This document shows positions 45,700 through 58,705 of a stretch of DNA of 64,000 nt, one piece after another. The DNA is from Seison nebaliae (taxonomy: Eukaryota; Rotifera; Pararotatoria; Seisonacea; Seisonidae). Position numbers and translations under genes: made by a program. The DNA lies in assembly GCA_023231475.1 (NCBI GenBank), contig JALJEE010000763.1:62001-126000 (forward strand), in the 5' to 3' direction. Numbering within the stretch: the stretch's first letter is position 1; every line of letters begins with the position of its first letter. Under the pieces are notes generated by a model. That model was not told the DNA's origin, made no database searches, and saw nothing but the letters and a program-made list of their open reading frames with translations.

Positions 45700-48444
45700 A
45701 TTTTCATCATTTTCTTTTTCAATAGTTCATATTTATTCAATTTTGCACATACTATTTCTTCCCACCAAAGTTTAGTTGGTAAACAGTTTTTTTATTTTCC
45801 TAATATCATCCCCTCAATTTATGTAAATAAAGATCAATTTGAATGAATTCTAATTTTTTGGCAATTGTTGAATAACTCTCCAAAATACTGTGTATAATCA
45901 GTTAAAAATAGAATTGACTTGTGGACGTCATTGACTTAAACTATATTCGTGGTCTATTTTATCCCTAATATAATGTATTTTTGAAACCTCAGGACATCCT
46001 ATTAAATTCTTTCGCAAAGAAAAAAAAATAGAAAGTCAACGAGACTGGAGAGAAATTTTTAAGAAATAATTTCTTCGTAGATATTAATTTGATAATTTGA
46101 TTACCATCAAAACTATGTTCTTTCAATAACATCCTCTGTCTCACAAAAAGAATCATTTACTCCTGTGATGATCATGATCTTGGATGACGTTTTTCAGAAC
46201 TGATTATGATATCATACATCTAGAAATTAGAGACTCATCATTAATTCATTAATTCAGACATAATACTTACTAACAGTAAGTCAATAGGAAGAGGAAGATG
46301 TTCTGGTTGTCGGATAATTTTAATTCATAGGACATTGTATCCAGATATCTATCATTTCTCACATTTTATTCAAGATCGATCTGTATGGAATGACGATATA
46401 CATACACCTCAAACAAAATTTCATGAATGTCTAGTAATTACGTAATTGTTCAGCATCATTCGCAAAGGCTTTTTTCACATTATCTAACAAGAATTATCTG
46501 TAAGTATCATTGCTTAGTGGACAAATTTAAATTATCACATCTTCAATATCATCAACAACTATGAAATACAAATTGTTCATGAATAATTGATTTCGTTCCC
46601 GTAAGGTAAATAAGTAACGGTGGCATCTCAACTTCCATCTAAACTTTTAGATAGACACTGAACGGTTCGGTGGATCAAATCTCGTTTTATCTGGCATTTC
46701 CTCATGATTTTCATGTTTCCAAATGGCGGTTATAGCAAAACTTTTCCACAATTTCTGAAATTGTTTCCTCATTGTGTCTTAACAAACCAACTTGTGCTCT
46801 TAAATCAGTTTTTCATAACATTTTTGTATATTAACTAAAGGAGTATGCTAAATTATGTTGCACACGATTAATTAAGAATTTATTAATTAATTAATTTAAC
46901 ATTATCATTAAACGTAATTACGAAATTTGAGATGATCTTATAATCATGCCTGTGTATGTTAAGTATATTCCTTTCCTATAACAATTTATTTATTGTAAAT
47001 TTTTTTATGAGTATGAACCCCTTAAACTTTCGTTTTCGTATTCAGTTATGTTTTTTTTTCGGGAGGAAAGTAAGAGGATATATACTGCTATCATTGTTTA
47101 ACTTAAACATTTCTCTTTCCCTAACGCTTAAATTCTTCATTCTGAATTTAAAAAACAAAATTAATTTTTTAACGAATTATTCCATAATATTTTTTATTGA
47201 TGATCGATTGAAAATTCCCAATTTGAAAATAACTTGGGAAATTAAAAAGAAAGTTTGTTTATTATTTGGCTGTGGAATTAAAATAGATGGAAGGTGTATT
47301 GACGAGAAATGACAATACGAAATTGAAGCGGAGAGATGAATGTTTGAATTTTAACCTTTATTCTTTCTTGTACTCTTTTTAGAAATGATAATAAATTATA
47401 GGTTATTTATTTAAATAAAAACGATAATAAGCTGACATGCATACATAGACATACAGAAGATACATAATAAGGTAAATAATGAAAAATAGAGAAATAAATA
47501 AAGTTGAATAAATAAAATAAATTAAATGAATGAGAAGATCATACGGTAACACAATGAAGTAGTAAGAAAAATAATAAAATAAATTTTATGTAGTCAGCAC
47601 AGACAGATGGAAAAGAGAAGAGAAATCTATTAAATATTCACGTCATTCACAATAACCAATTGAATGATGTTGATGATGAGACTGATGAGTAAAAATACAA
47701 AAGTTTATTTGTACATCTCTAACTTTAGAGAATGAGATGTGCACGTAAGATTCTTAGTGAAGATATCGCTATCTTCTAAAAAATGAAGAATTCCACTTTT
47801 AGCTTATTTATATGTTTTTCCCGAACGCTTACTTTATTCTGTTCTTGTTATTAATTATGTATTGAACTGTCCATTTCCCTGATGTTTCTTTCTCTTTTAT
47901 GATTCGTTTTCGATCTATTAATATTGATTCGATTATGAAAATAACCATCGATAAATAATCTATGGAATTCATTTAAGACATATGACATGACACACAATTG
48001 ATAATTGATGGAATGTTGATGGGAATACATCAATAATGAAGAATATATGATGAGATATTGAAATAAACTTCATTCTATTTTACACTTATCATCCTCATTT
48101 TCAATAATGTAACAACAACAGTTGATATTGGAATAAATAAGCAGAATTTCCACAAGAAAATTGCAATATATTTGCATTCGAATAGCATTTGTGCAGATTA
48201 ATAAATTCCACCTACTCGTCCATCTATGGATGTTTTTATAACATAAATTCTTTTTTTCGCTCATTGTTCTTCCGATCTTTCTATTCTTTCAAATCTTCAC
48301 AAAAACAATTTCATAAATTTCTTCCTTTTGATGAATGTCTAAACAGAATTTGAATAATTGAACTTTTTTGTAAAATATTTTCATTTCAATCCATCGCTGA
48401 ATCGATTGTTCTTCGTTTCAGAAAGTTGGTAACAGTCCATAATA
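45700..48444. other. 2.7-kb non-coding stretch before JIP3/4
   Basis: AT-rich; the open frame at 46956-47312 (plus) is hydrophobic low complexity with no signal peptide or homology that I can see. I see no exons of a known family. It may contain JIP3/4 regulatory sequence and 5' UTR. Confidence 0.5.
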
Positions 48445-51400
48445 ATGAAAAGGTCTAACCCAAAGAAACCGCCACAAATTCCGAAAGGACGAACTTCTGA
48501 TCGAACGAACGATGGTGATACAGAAAGCATATCATCTTCATCGTCATCTAATCGCCATTTAACTTCGTTCCCAAAGAATGACCGAGAGCATGGTGGTAAC
48601 AAAGAGAATTACTCCATCGACATTAATCCAGTCCGATCTTCAACCGTAACTCTCACCACTACAACCAACTCGTCATCAACGTTATTGGGAAACAAACCCA
48701 AATCATCGATGAAATGTAGTAAAAGTAATGTGCAAATGAATGTTTCCTTCACTGACAGTGGAATTGCAGTTGAGAATGTTGAATCTTCGGAAATAGGAGG
48801 CGGACATGGACCTGATGCTTTAGCGTCTCTAATGAATGAGAAAGTTGCTTCAGTTGCTAATCAGATTTACCAGGAATTAGATATGATTATCAAGAAATAT
48901 GGTGAAGATGCTGCCAAGAGTATCATGCCACATATCGTCACGGTTTTAGGTTGGATTTTTTATATTTCTCATTTCTAATGATCCAAATTTTCAGAACAAC
49001 TTGATTATGGTTATACGTATAAAGAAGAATTAATAGCTGAATTGGAATTGTTGAAAGATGATAATGAACAATTGTTGACACAATATGAACGAGAGAAGAA
49101 GCTCCATAAGGAATCAAATCAGAAGTGTTTCCAAATCGAAGATGAACATATTGAGAAATTGAAGAAAATTGAAGATGAGAAGCAAAAAATCGATAGTCTT
49201 CTCAGAATTTATGAATTAAGGACAAAAAATGCTGTCGATCAATTGACTCGACAAGAGGATCGTGAAAATGATTTGAAGAAAGAAAATAGTAAATTATATG
49301 AACGATATTCCGAAGTTTTCTTTTCATTAACAATTCGTTCTTTTTTTCTAATTAATTAATTCATTATCATCATCAGCTAATGAAGAATCATATGGATTAT
49401 ATGGAAAGAACGAAAATCTTATTTGGGACAGATAGACTAGAGAATATAAATTCAGCTTTATTTCTCCAAATGAATGCGAAAGCTCGAAGAGAAAACAATA
49501 TGGCAACTAGTATGATGCAAACTTTAGATCATAAATCACCATCAGATGGTGAGAAAACTGATGATGAGTTTCTACTTTCGTCTTTAAACTCTCAACTAAT
49601 TTTTATTCGTCATTTCATATCAATTTTGTTGTTATTCCATTAGATCACCCAATAATTTTGGAGGAAAAATGACTTTGTCGTTCAATGCGGCAAATTTATC
49701 TTTAAATGATGAAATGAATTCAGAACGTGACATGATTGCTGGTGCAGCTGATCGAGCTGCAGGGAGAGGTGAATTTGGTTCTTCAACAGGTATTGGCTCT
49801 ATTTTTTTTCAATTATATTTTTTCGATTCTTTCTGTCTTCATTTTAATCGTTAAACTGGGAACAGTGTTTTATTTCTTCTTTGCTTCTAATGTTAATTTA
49901 TTTTTGAATTCGTTTCTCTCGTCTATTGGGAATCGAAATTTTCTTTCTAACAAACATCTTTTAACTTATTCTCCTCATTCCTGTAGATAGTGATAATGTA
50001 GCGACTCAAACAAGTCTTGAGTTCTTAGGCACATCATCTACAACACATCATCATAATTCTTCTAGCGTCACCTCAGCACAATGCTTTCGCACACCAAGTG
50101 TTGAAACAGTTAGCGATGGTGAGTCTCAGGAAAATGAATTTCCAATCTTTTGAATGATTTGAATGATATTTCCTTCGATTGTGTTATTTGTGAATAATTT
50201 TGTCGTGCACCTGCTTTCCCCTTTAGCTTCTCTGTTATGACTTTATCTTTCTTACTTATCTTATATTTCGTCTGTGAACAGTCTTTCACTCTCCCATGGA
50301 ATTATTTCCATTCACTTTAGATCTGAAAATAATGATCTGAATAAATGATATCTTTAAAAAAAGAAAAGAAACAGAGAATTGAATAGAAATGAGAGAATAT
50401 TTGGGATTCTTAGTTTTTTTGGGGGGAAATATCAACGTTTCATAAGCCAAATTGACCGGAAGATAAATTTTTTGTCAAAATATTCCTCGTTTTATTTCGT
50501 CATTTTGTTTTCTCATGTTCAGGTCTGTCGCAGCCACTTTCGATGAAGAACGATAGCGCTATGTTGACGGCACAGGCTCTCTGTATGCAGAGGCGCAAAG
50601 AGCTCCATTCACGATATCTTCCAGCAGCAACGGCGTCCCGTCTTCTCTCTTCATCTAAAACTTTACCGAATATATCAGCAACAACATCATCGAATCCTTC
50701 CAACCAATCCACCTCATCATTACAAACAAGTTCGCTAATCTAATCTATATTAAGAATTGGAAAACGACTAATTTTCCTTTTTACTCGGATGTTCTCTATC
50801 TTCTTCCCATGCCATCATAATCTCCTTTAATTATTTTTCATGATTAATTCCAATCGATTGACGAAAGACGATACTCTAAATTATCATCGATTTTCATTTC
50901 TTTCTCATTCTTATTCTCCTCCTTTCTTTTCTTATGAAGAATATTCATCTAGAAATTCGGATGAGAAGAATAAATGGGATTCATCTGAGACAAATTTGAA
51001 CGGTGAGATTACACATTGTTCAATGGATAATATCAATGAAGATGATGAGAATGATTTTAATCCCGACGATGATGAAGAAGAAGATAGTCATGCTTCAACC
51101 ATTTCTGGTCCAAATGGTAATGATTCTCTGGCATACAACAATTCGATCAATTATTCGGAAGAGGCAGCACTTTTCGATTCAGCAGCAAATGATTTTGAAC
51201 AACATTTTGGTGGTATTGATTCAGGTTTCTCTTTCAACAATTTCATTAAGTTAAAAAAGTATTCAAAAGATTAGATTAAATTAGATTAGTTGATTTAAAT
51301 TAAAAGTAAATCTCTACGGACAAGTAAAAAAGAAAAAAATAGTGTTTCGAAAAAAGAAACATTGAAAGTGCTTCATACTAAATATTCGTATTTCCTAATT

Positions 51401-54400
51401 TTGTTCCAAATATCTGAATGAATGATATGTTAATATGCATGTTTTCTTCTCGTTTTCTGTCCCTCCCCCGTCGTCTTGAGCGAATGAATGAAATATACTG
51501 TAAATTGCTTGAATTTGTGGTTGATGAAAATGCGCTAAAAGAAAGAATTTTTTATTTCCTCCTACATATATTTACTCTTTTAGTGGATGAAAGAGCAACA
51601 TATGATGATGATGAGTTAGTCGTTTTTCTTCCTATAATCTAAAATCATAATAAATCTTTCTTCAGTTTAACAATTTCCGTCACAGAAGAAACGGATCTTA
51701 CAAAACAAAATAATCCAAAATCTTTATTCTCCGAATTTCAAGAAGTAAATGAAGGGAACTTATTAGAGATCGGTGATGCAGATATCACAGGTTATTCATT
51801 ACTATTAATCTGCTTCTCTTAATTACATCATATCGCTTATTTGCTATCTTCTAATATCAAACGATTATTTTATGAAATAATTATCTATTTAAAATCGTTC
51901 ATCAAATTCATAACTTCATCAGCATATTCTGGTTTGTTCAACAAATTTTTTTATAAATCTATTTTAGTTCTCCCATATCTGGTGCTAACATGTTTCTTTT
52001 TCTCTCATCTATTGTTTTGATGTCAATGTGAATGATTCGTTATTAACCAGAATGATAATTCCTTTGAATTACTAAAAAAGTCAGTTAATCTCAACTGTTT
52101 TCGTCCTTAAATTTTCCTATGAATTTTTCGTCCTGCTTTATCGTGAAAATATTATATTGGTGAATGAGATGAATGTAAATACTAACTGTCTAATAATTGA
52201 GTGTGTGAATTGTTAAAGTGGAAATATTTAACTTTATTTAAAAGGAATGTCGAGAGAAATCGAAAATATGATCAAAGAGAACAGTGATCTATTGGAAACA
52301 AAGTTTTATTCTTCTTTTTCAATTGAACAAATTCATAAAATATTTGTAGAAATGCATTAAATATTGTGAAAGATGATCTCATTGCGAAAGTAGATGAGAT
52401 GACAACGTTCCTCTTAATTCTAATTCAATTCTTCTTATTCTGACCTTTTTTTTTAGCGAAATCGAATTACTACAAACCAATCTTCACAGTTCACAAGCAA
52501 CAAAGAATAAATTCCAAATGCGAATTGGAGAATTAGAATCAGAAATGAAAGAATTAAAAGAAGAGATGAAGAAAATGAAGAAATCTACTGATGGGAATGA
52601 TGATGGTTCCGATTCCGATGATGATGTTATTTCTTTTCTATCCTTAACCTTTTATGTTGGATAATGAAAATATTGGACAGAATGTACATTCGAAGAAACA
52701 TTTCACTCGATCGGAAATGGTTCGAGTATTGACTGAAAGAAATAAATATAAAGAAAAGTTTATCGAATTACAAGAGGCATGGAATCTAACAGAAATGATG
52801 AGGGCGTCAAAACTCGATTCGATGATGACAAAAGAAGCGACGAGATTGCGTCAAAACCAAACGTCTAATCTCAACAACAATAATGTATCGAATGGTAAAA
52901 AACCAACGCTCATCAATAGATTGTTAATTTTTCCTATGGATTTTCTTAACCATTTCGATTTGTGATTCAGTTTTTCCGGTTTATTTGGAGCATCTAAATC
53001 CACCACTTCCACCACTAATAATTCCAATGGCAATCGAGTTGTTAGTGTCAATTCGTCTCGCGGTTTCAGCAAAAGTCTTCGACGACGTGCTGAAAGTGCA
53101 GGACCAGGTCAACATTTACAAACTCAGAAATTGCAACGAGCGTCACTTAATACGATGAGAGGATTACAATCAACATCTCATCAATCTCCATCTTCATCAA
53201 TGTCGATAGTTGCAACTCCATCATCTGATTCATCAGTCAATTCAACAAGTAAAACGAAATCTTTAGATTTGCGTCGTCGTGAACAATATAATACAGTGAA
53301 AGCTCATGTAAAAAAAGATGTTGATGGTCGAATTCAAGCATATGGATGGTCACTACCAAGTTCGAATGACTTAATCGAAACAATATCGAATAATAATCAA
53401 CAGAATGTGGATAAGCGAATTAATGGAAATAATTCTCCCACTCAAACATTAAGAGAAACGAATAATATTACCGTTCCAGTACCAACATATTGTATTCCAC
53501 TCGAATTAGATTCATCAAGTTTCATGATGGAATCCAGATTAGCAGCTGCTACATCAATCGATTTGAATGGCGGTCTCACCAACGATCTCCAAACTTATAT
53601 CGATTGTGGTTCAAAACTGATTCGAAAGAGAAGAACATCTTTCCATTCAAATATTATTCCAAATAATAACATTCCTGTGCCCGATCTCAACAATATGACC
53701 ACATTGGCATGGTTCATTTGTCAAACGAAGGAACATAAAGAGAATTCTATATGTGATTCCCGATGTGTCATTCTTGATACGGTAAATCCGAATAAAATTA
53801 TTGATAGTTTTAAATTAACACCCAATTCTTCAGTACAAGTTATTGCGAATGTACGAGGAGTTCAACTGAATGATTTCCTTCCATTATCATGTGATGATTT
53901 GCAACAATTACTACTTGATATAACTCACATTTATTTGAAACATTTCATACCATCTTCTGGTTATTTTTCCTTTAATTATCTCTTTTTTCTTCATAATATC
54001 TTTTAAGAATTAAAATTGGAAAATCTTGTACCAGAAATGTTAACAAACACATCCTCTCAAAGATCATCAACTTCTTCGGACTTTTCTGAAATTTATGGAA
54101 CTAAAGAAAATTATTTTAATCATCTTCTTACTTTGTCCACCGTTTGGATTGGTACTCAAGATAATAAGTTTCTATTTATTCTATTTTTTATTCAATTTCA
54201 CATTACTCACATTCTCCATAGAATACTTATCCATTCGGCGATTCGTAGTCGTTCTCAACCGTTAGCTGTAATAACTCTTTCTGCTCCAATCATATCAATG
54301 TTGTTGGTAATTTGTATAATAATCAAATTTTTAATAAATCTTTTATTAGACATTTTCAAGGAAAAATGTTTATCGGTTTGTCTAATGGAACGATAGTTGT

Positions 54401-55557
54401 ATTTCAACGAATATTGAATGAAGAAGATGATTCTGTTGATAAAAACGGTGAATTAATTCAACTATGTAACGGAGCTTGGGATCTTCGTTCTCATCTGACT
54501 ATCGATATTTGTGAATTCGCATTTCAAATTGTCTCAAAAAAACGTGACGACAATCGAGAAATGACAAAGAAACGACTTCCTATTACATGTATAATGGCCG
54601 TTCAAAATAATTTATGGTGTTCTTATAGAAATTATATTTTCATTATTAATCCTTTAACATTGAAAGTGATTGTTAGAAGATTCATTTTTTTCCATTTTAT
54701 TCATTCCATTCCAAGCATTACTTTGAAGCACATCCGAAAAAAGATGCTCAAATTAAATCTCTTATATCGAGCAATGATGGTGTGTGGTTAAGTATGAGAT
54801 TAGATTCAACACTGAGATTGTTCCATGCTCACTCCTATCAACATTTACAAGATATTGATATCGGACCTTTCATCACAAATATTCTTGGTAGGAAATTTTT
54901 ATGTTTATAAATTAATTTTTTTTATATTATTTTATTAGGAACCAATCGATTAGGTCTTTCATTAATTCGAGTGTCGACTATGATGGCGGCTGATAATCGT
55001 CTTTGGATTGGCACAGTCAATGGTGTCATACTCAATATCCCATTAGTTGGGAAGGAAAACGTGATAAAAGGTTCAAATTAACTTCTTTTAAATTCATTTT
55101 TCAACGAATCATTCTTTCAAAGATTCCGAATCAATTTCTTCTGAGAAAACAGAACATTTAATGAAATTAGACAAAGGAGAAAGAATTCCATTTATTGATA
55201 TGAATAATGCTCAATTCTCATTTCATGGTCATCGTGATGTAGTGCAATTTTTCGCTCAATTCAAAAGTTAGAAAGACTCATAACTATTGGTGAGCAATTC
55301 ATATTTCAATTGCAGCAGAAATCATTGAATCGACATCTGAACATTATCTGATACTGTCGGGAGGTCAAGGACATATTGACTTCCGAGTTGGAGATGACAA
55401 GAAAAACAAGAACAATCAGTTAGAGAAAGTTAATGAAGAGGAATCTGATAACAATGAAAATAATACTTTGCCCTCATCATCCACATCATCATCTACACCA
55501 AAAACTCATAATGGTAATCAGAGTCATATAATCATTTGGCAGATTAATACCAAATAA
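48445..55557 (+). CDS. MAPK8IP3: JIP3/JIP4 (Sunday driver) kinesin-dynein/JNK scaffold
   Basis: JIP3/4 links kinesin-1, dynactin and JNK kinases in axonal transport. More than ten exons. A Ser/Thr-rich N-terminal extension precedes the RH1 domain (SVANQIYQELDMIIKKYGED to EQLDYGY) and coiled coil (ELELLKDDNEQLLTQYEREK, identical in large part to vertebrates). Middle exons are low-complexity and acidic. A second coiled coil begins MSREIENMIKENSDLLE, then RH2: FTRSEMVRVLTERNKYKEKF with LQEAWNLTEMMRASK. Next RREQYNTVKAHVKK and GWSLP, then a WD40-like C-terminal half: SYRNYIFIINPLTLK, WLSMRLDSTLRLFHAHSYQH, SFHGHRDVVQFF, and the end HIIIWQINTK. Introns are mostly short with GTT donors (GTTGGA, GTTTTC, GTTTCT); the intron of about 400 nt after 50120 starts GTGAGT. 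Exon 50522-50727 is low in family likeness but phase-consistent. Confidence 0.9.
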
Positions 55558-55967
55558 AAATGTCTTCGAGGACAATCATATTTAATTGCTTATACCAATT
55601 ATTCCCTTACTTCTCTTTTCATTTCTTATTGTATTTGTAACTGTCTCTGTATATGATCTTCACGACAGCAAATTCTATTCAATTAGTTTTAACGATATTT
55701 CATCATATTTTCATTCATTCAACGTACAACATAACGTGGCATTACATAAAAATATATGAATAACTTAATTTATTTTCTTATTTTTGTTTCTTTTTTCCTA
55801 AAGTCATTAAATGTTATTCTTCGGATTCTCCTATTTCTTTAATCGATTTCCAACATGTTTAAAAAGAAAACAAATACTTGTAAAATAAGATAAATACAGA
55901 AATGTAAAAATTTAAAGAATTAGTGACTAAAGTTGTACGAATTCGTTAATTAAATTCATAAAAGAAA
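55558..55967. other. spacer, JIP3/4 3' flank
   Basis: AT-rich; probably JIP3/4 3' UTR and the promoter of the small membrane-protein gene. Confidence 0.5.
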
Positions 55968-56476
55968 ATGTTTTCAAAGTTCGCGCCAAATTATCAGCAA
56001 ATATTTGATGAAACACCGGTGAAAGGTATTCCTGATTGTTAGTCAGCATTTTCATCGACGTCGAATTATAGTTCTTTTAGATAGTCGAGCAAAACATGTA
56101 CAATCGGCAGAGTTAATGAAAAAAAGTGAAGTTTCGCTCAAAAAACCGGAAAATTATCCAACTACTGTTGATTATGGACAACGTCGATCATCTCTTGACT
56201 ATAAAATGAAGAATAAATCGGAACTAGTAAACGATACTGCTGCTACGAGGAAACGTCTCGTTAGTTAGAAAGAATTTGATTGATAAACTTTATTTCTTAT
56301 AGTATAAAAGAGAATTATATGATCGAATGAAACGAAGACGTTGTTGTGTGGTAATCTTCTCTATTCTCATCATTGTATTTGGATTATTGTTTATAATTCT
56401 GGTAACATTCATCGGTTTGGCGTTGAATGGGAAGGGCCCATTTGCATTAGCTGCGTCCGCCATCAAAAACGGATAA
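55968..56476 (+). CDS. small single-pass membrane protein, three exons, 136 aa
   Basis: Pieced together from exons 55968-56025, 56081-56259 and 56303-56476, with introns of 55 and 43 nt (GTATTC...TTAG and GTTAGT...ATAG); phases agree and each exon is open. The protein starts MFSKFAPNYQQIFDETPVKD, is hydrophilic for about 85 residues (SAELMKKSEVSLKKPENYPT), then has a basic stretch KRELYDRMKRRRCC directly before one membrane segment VVIFSILIIVFGLLFIILVT, and a short end (NGKGPFALAASAIKNG). By the positive-inside rule the N terminus should be cytosolic. The Cys pair next to the membrane could be palmitoylated. No family recognised. Its stop is 94 nt from the GPCR stop on the other strand. Confidence 0.7.
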
Positions 56477-56569
56477 ATTAAATTATTTCCTTTTCAAACG
56501 ACAAATTCTGCTTATTGACAATAAAAACACTTCTCTAATTCATGGAATGATTTCATTAATTTTGATGAA

Positions 56570-58705
56570 TTATTCATTGTAAGTTTCGTGAAAGAGAAAG
56601 AGATAAATAAAAATAAAGGAAGAAATTATGAAGGAGAACCTGATTGAATCGGAGAGGAATGTGTATAAGATTGGATTGATAGCACTATTAGCATAGCCGA
56701 GTACTTGACAGAAATGTTTCAAATTGATAAGTAAGGAGATGTTGGCATAGAACATGGCAATGAAATTGAATAGCCAATAGGGTAACCAACACGTTATGTA
56801 AACGAGAATGACAGTAAAAGTAGTTTGGGTAACCTTCCTTCGAGCTTTCTGACGATTTCTTAACGATTTCTCTAAAACGATATTTGTATATTTGACGTTT
56901 TGCTCATATTTTTGTAAATTGGCTCGTCGATGCGAATCGGTTATTACTTCTATTGATTTTTTTGGTTTATTATCGATAATTTCATTTTCCAGAGGAGGAG
57001 AACGATCGAAAGCTTTATGGAAAGTACAAGGAATGATATTAAGTTCATTTGAGTTCGTGTTTTCATTCTCATGAATGGAAAGTTGTTCCTTAGACGCATG
57101 TATCGGTGTTTGATTTGGTGTCTCTACAAATTTCGTAGTTGTAGTAGCATTCTCTTGTTGAGTAGCGGATGATTTGATGATAGAAGGTACATTCTGTTCT
57201 AAATATACATTCCCATCCGTTCCATTGAAATTGAACTGAGCAAATACATTTTTAGGTGAACATGAAACATTTACAGTTCGATAATCATTATTACTGACCG
57301 AAATACTCTGAGTATGATTTGGAAACGGATAAGAGAATTTCTTTTGAATCCATTTCATCAAAACCGTTTTCTTAAAGAATGAACAATCATTTAATCTCCA
57401 TAAGAATTTGCGAAGATGTTCATTTCGACTATTTATTGGATGATAATAACGATAATATAAATAATGATTCATATTGAATGTACGATTTCTAATGATTTGA
57501 CTGTTGGAATAATGGAAATAATTACATTTCCTTATATCAGATGTCGACTGTTCGCTACTGCAATTTGACCTTCTTCCTTTATTAGAATGATCTGTAATTA
57601 ATTTCTTCATAATCATCATCTCCCATTTCCGGTTGATGAAACAAATTTTACGGACAATTCGCCAATAGAGAATTGTGATGCAGAGCACAGGAATTATATA
57701 ACTAACAATGGCGTTGTAGACGACAATGAATGTTGCACGATGGAATTTTAACTGATTCCACATGAACAATTGACAGGAGTCAATTCGATGAGAATTAAAA
57801 CGACGTTCAATATGAATTGACGTCAAATTATATGGAATGAATTTCCATTCAAATTTCTTCCAATAGATTGATGTTGTGTCATGTTCGAAATTATTGTGAG
57901 TTATATTTCTACGTCCATTATATAAATTAATCAAAAGATTAATCATCATATAAGGATCGGTTGAAATGTGACGATAAATGAAATTATTCAAAATTGTTTG
58001 ATCGCTTCTCTTTAATAGATAAAGATACTTCAGCATAATTGATTCATTATCCGAATTGGATGATAACGTTCCAGTTGTCGGTTTTATTGATGAGAATCGA
58101 TTTAAAGCATCTTTGAACAATTCTCCATAAGTTGATCGATTCCATAACGTTAGTTGTGGAATTGCACGAGCGAATACTGATGTTGGTAATGAAACGATCA
58201 CAGACAAGAAGATACTACAAATGATAATGATTCTCGCTCGACAAACACTTCTCAATCGGATGGATGCGGCCGAGTGACAGACGGCCAAGTATCGATCAGC
58301 TGCCAACAGAACGAGAATGAAACTTGAAGAAAATTGATTCATATTAGAGACGATGTAATATGTTGTACAAATTATCGCTCCAAAAGGCCATCCTCCGATC
58401 AATATCGTTACCACATTGAATGGCATCGATAAGATGAAGAAGAAATCGACAAATGCCAATCCGAGAAAATATTGATTTGAAACTGATTTCAATAACGATC
58501 TCCCACAAAGTGTTATCATAACGAATATGTTAGCAAAGAATCCAAAGAAGAAGATAACACTAAAGAAAGTAATCAAAAAGTATTTCCAAAACAAATTGGG
58601 ATGTAAGAGTAAATCAGCTGATACGACTGTATAACTGGAATCAGTATCGGAAAGTAATTCATCTTCCTCCTCAAGTGCTCCAATTGGGAGAGTAGTGATA
58701 TTCAT
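56570..58705 (-). CDS. class A (rhodopsin-type) peptide GPCR, somatostatin/allatostatin-C-like
   Basis: 711 aa, seven membrane segments. TM1 is near 37-65; TM2 has GLAFVDFFFILSMP; ECL1 GGWPFG; TM3 Cys and the DRY motif at 137-139 (DRYLAVCHS). TM4 SIFLSVIVSLPTSVF, TM5 VVYNAIVSYIIPVLCITILY, TM6 VILVYITCWLPYWLFNFIAM, TM7 YANSAINPILYTFLSD. The NPILY and CWLPYW motifs resemble the somatostatin/opioid/allatostatin-C group, but the ligand is a guess. Unusual: ECL2 is about 120 residues (roughly 190-315, family norm 20-30) and ICL3 about 275 (roughly 352-627). After SDSIR the frame continues into a hydrophobic FSFIISSFIFIYLFLF end; the GTTCTC there could instead be a donor, so the C terminus is uncertain. 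Confidence 0.85.
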   Translation of the reverse strand: MNITTLPIGALEEEDELLSDTDSSYTVVSADLLLHPNLFWKYFLITFFSVIFFFGFFANIFVMITLCGRSLLKSVSNQYFLGLAFVDFFFILSMPFNVVTILIGGWPFGAIICTTYYIVSNMNQFSSSFILVLLAADRYLAVCHSAASIRLRSVCRARIIIICSIFLSVIVSLPTSVFARAIPQLTLWNRSTYGELFKDALNRFSSIKPTTGTLSSNSDNESIMLKYLYLLKRSDQTILNNFIYRHISTDPYMMINLLINLYNGRRNITHNNFEHDTTSIYWKKFEWKFIPYNLTSIHIERRFNSHRIDSCQLFMWNQLKFHRATFIVVYNAIVSYIIPVLCITILYWRIVRKICFINRKWEMMIMKKLITDHSNKGRRSNCSSEQSTSDIRKCNYFHYSNSQIIRNRTFNMNHYLYYRYYHPINSRNEHLRKFLWRLNDCSFFKKTVLMKWIQKKFSYPFPNHTQSISVSNNDYRTVNVSCSPKNVFAQFNFNGTDGNVYLEQNVPSIIKSSATQQENATTTTKFVETPNQTPIHASKEQLSIHENENTNSNELNIIPCTFHKAFDRSPPLENEIIDNKPKKSIEVITDSHRRANLQKYEQNVKYTNIVLEKSLRNRQKARRKVTQTTFTVILVYITCWLPYWLFNFIAMFYANISLLINLKHFCQVLGYANSAINPILYTFLSDSIRFSFIISSFIFIYLFLFHETYNE

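Noticed and set aside
46956-47312. 118-codon plus-strand open frame
   Set aside because: Phe/Leu/Asn-rich translation expected from AT-rich DNA; no signal, motif or neighbour support.
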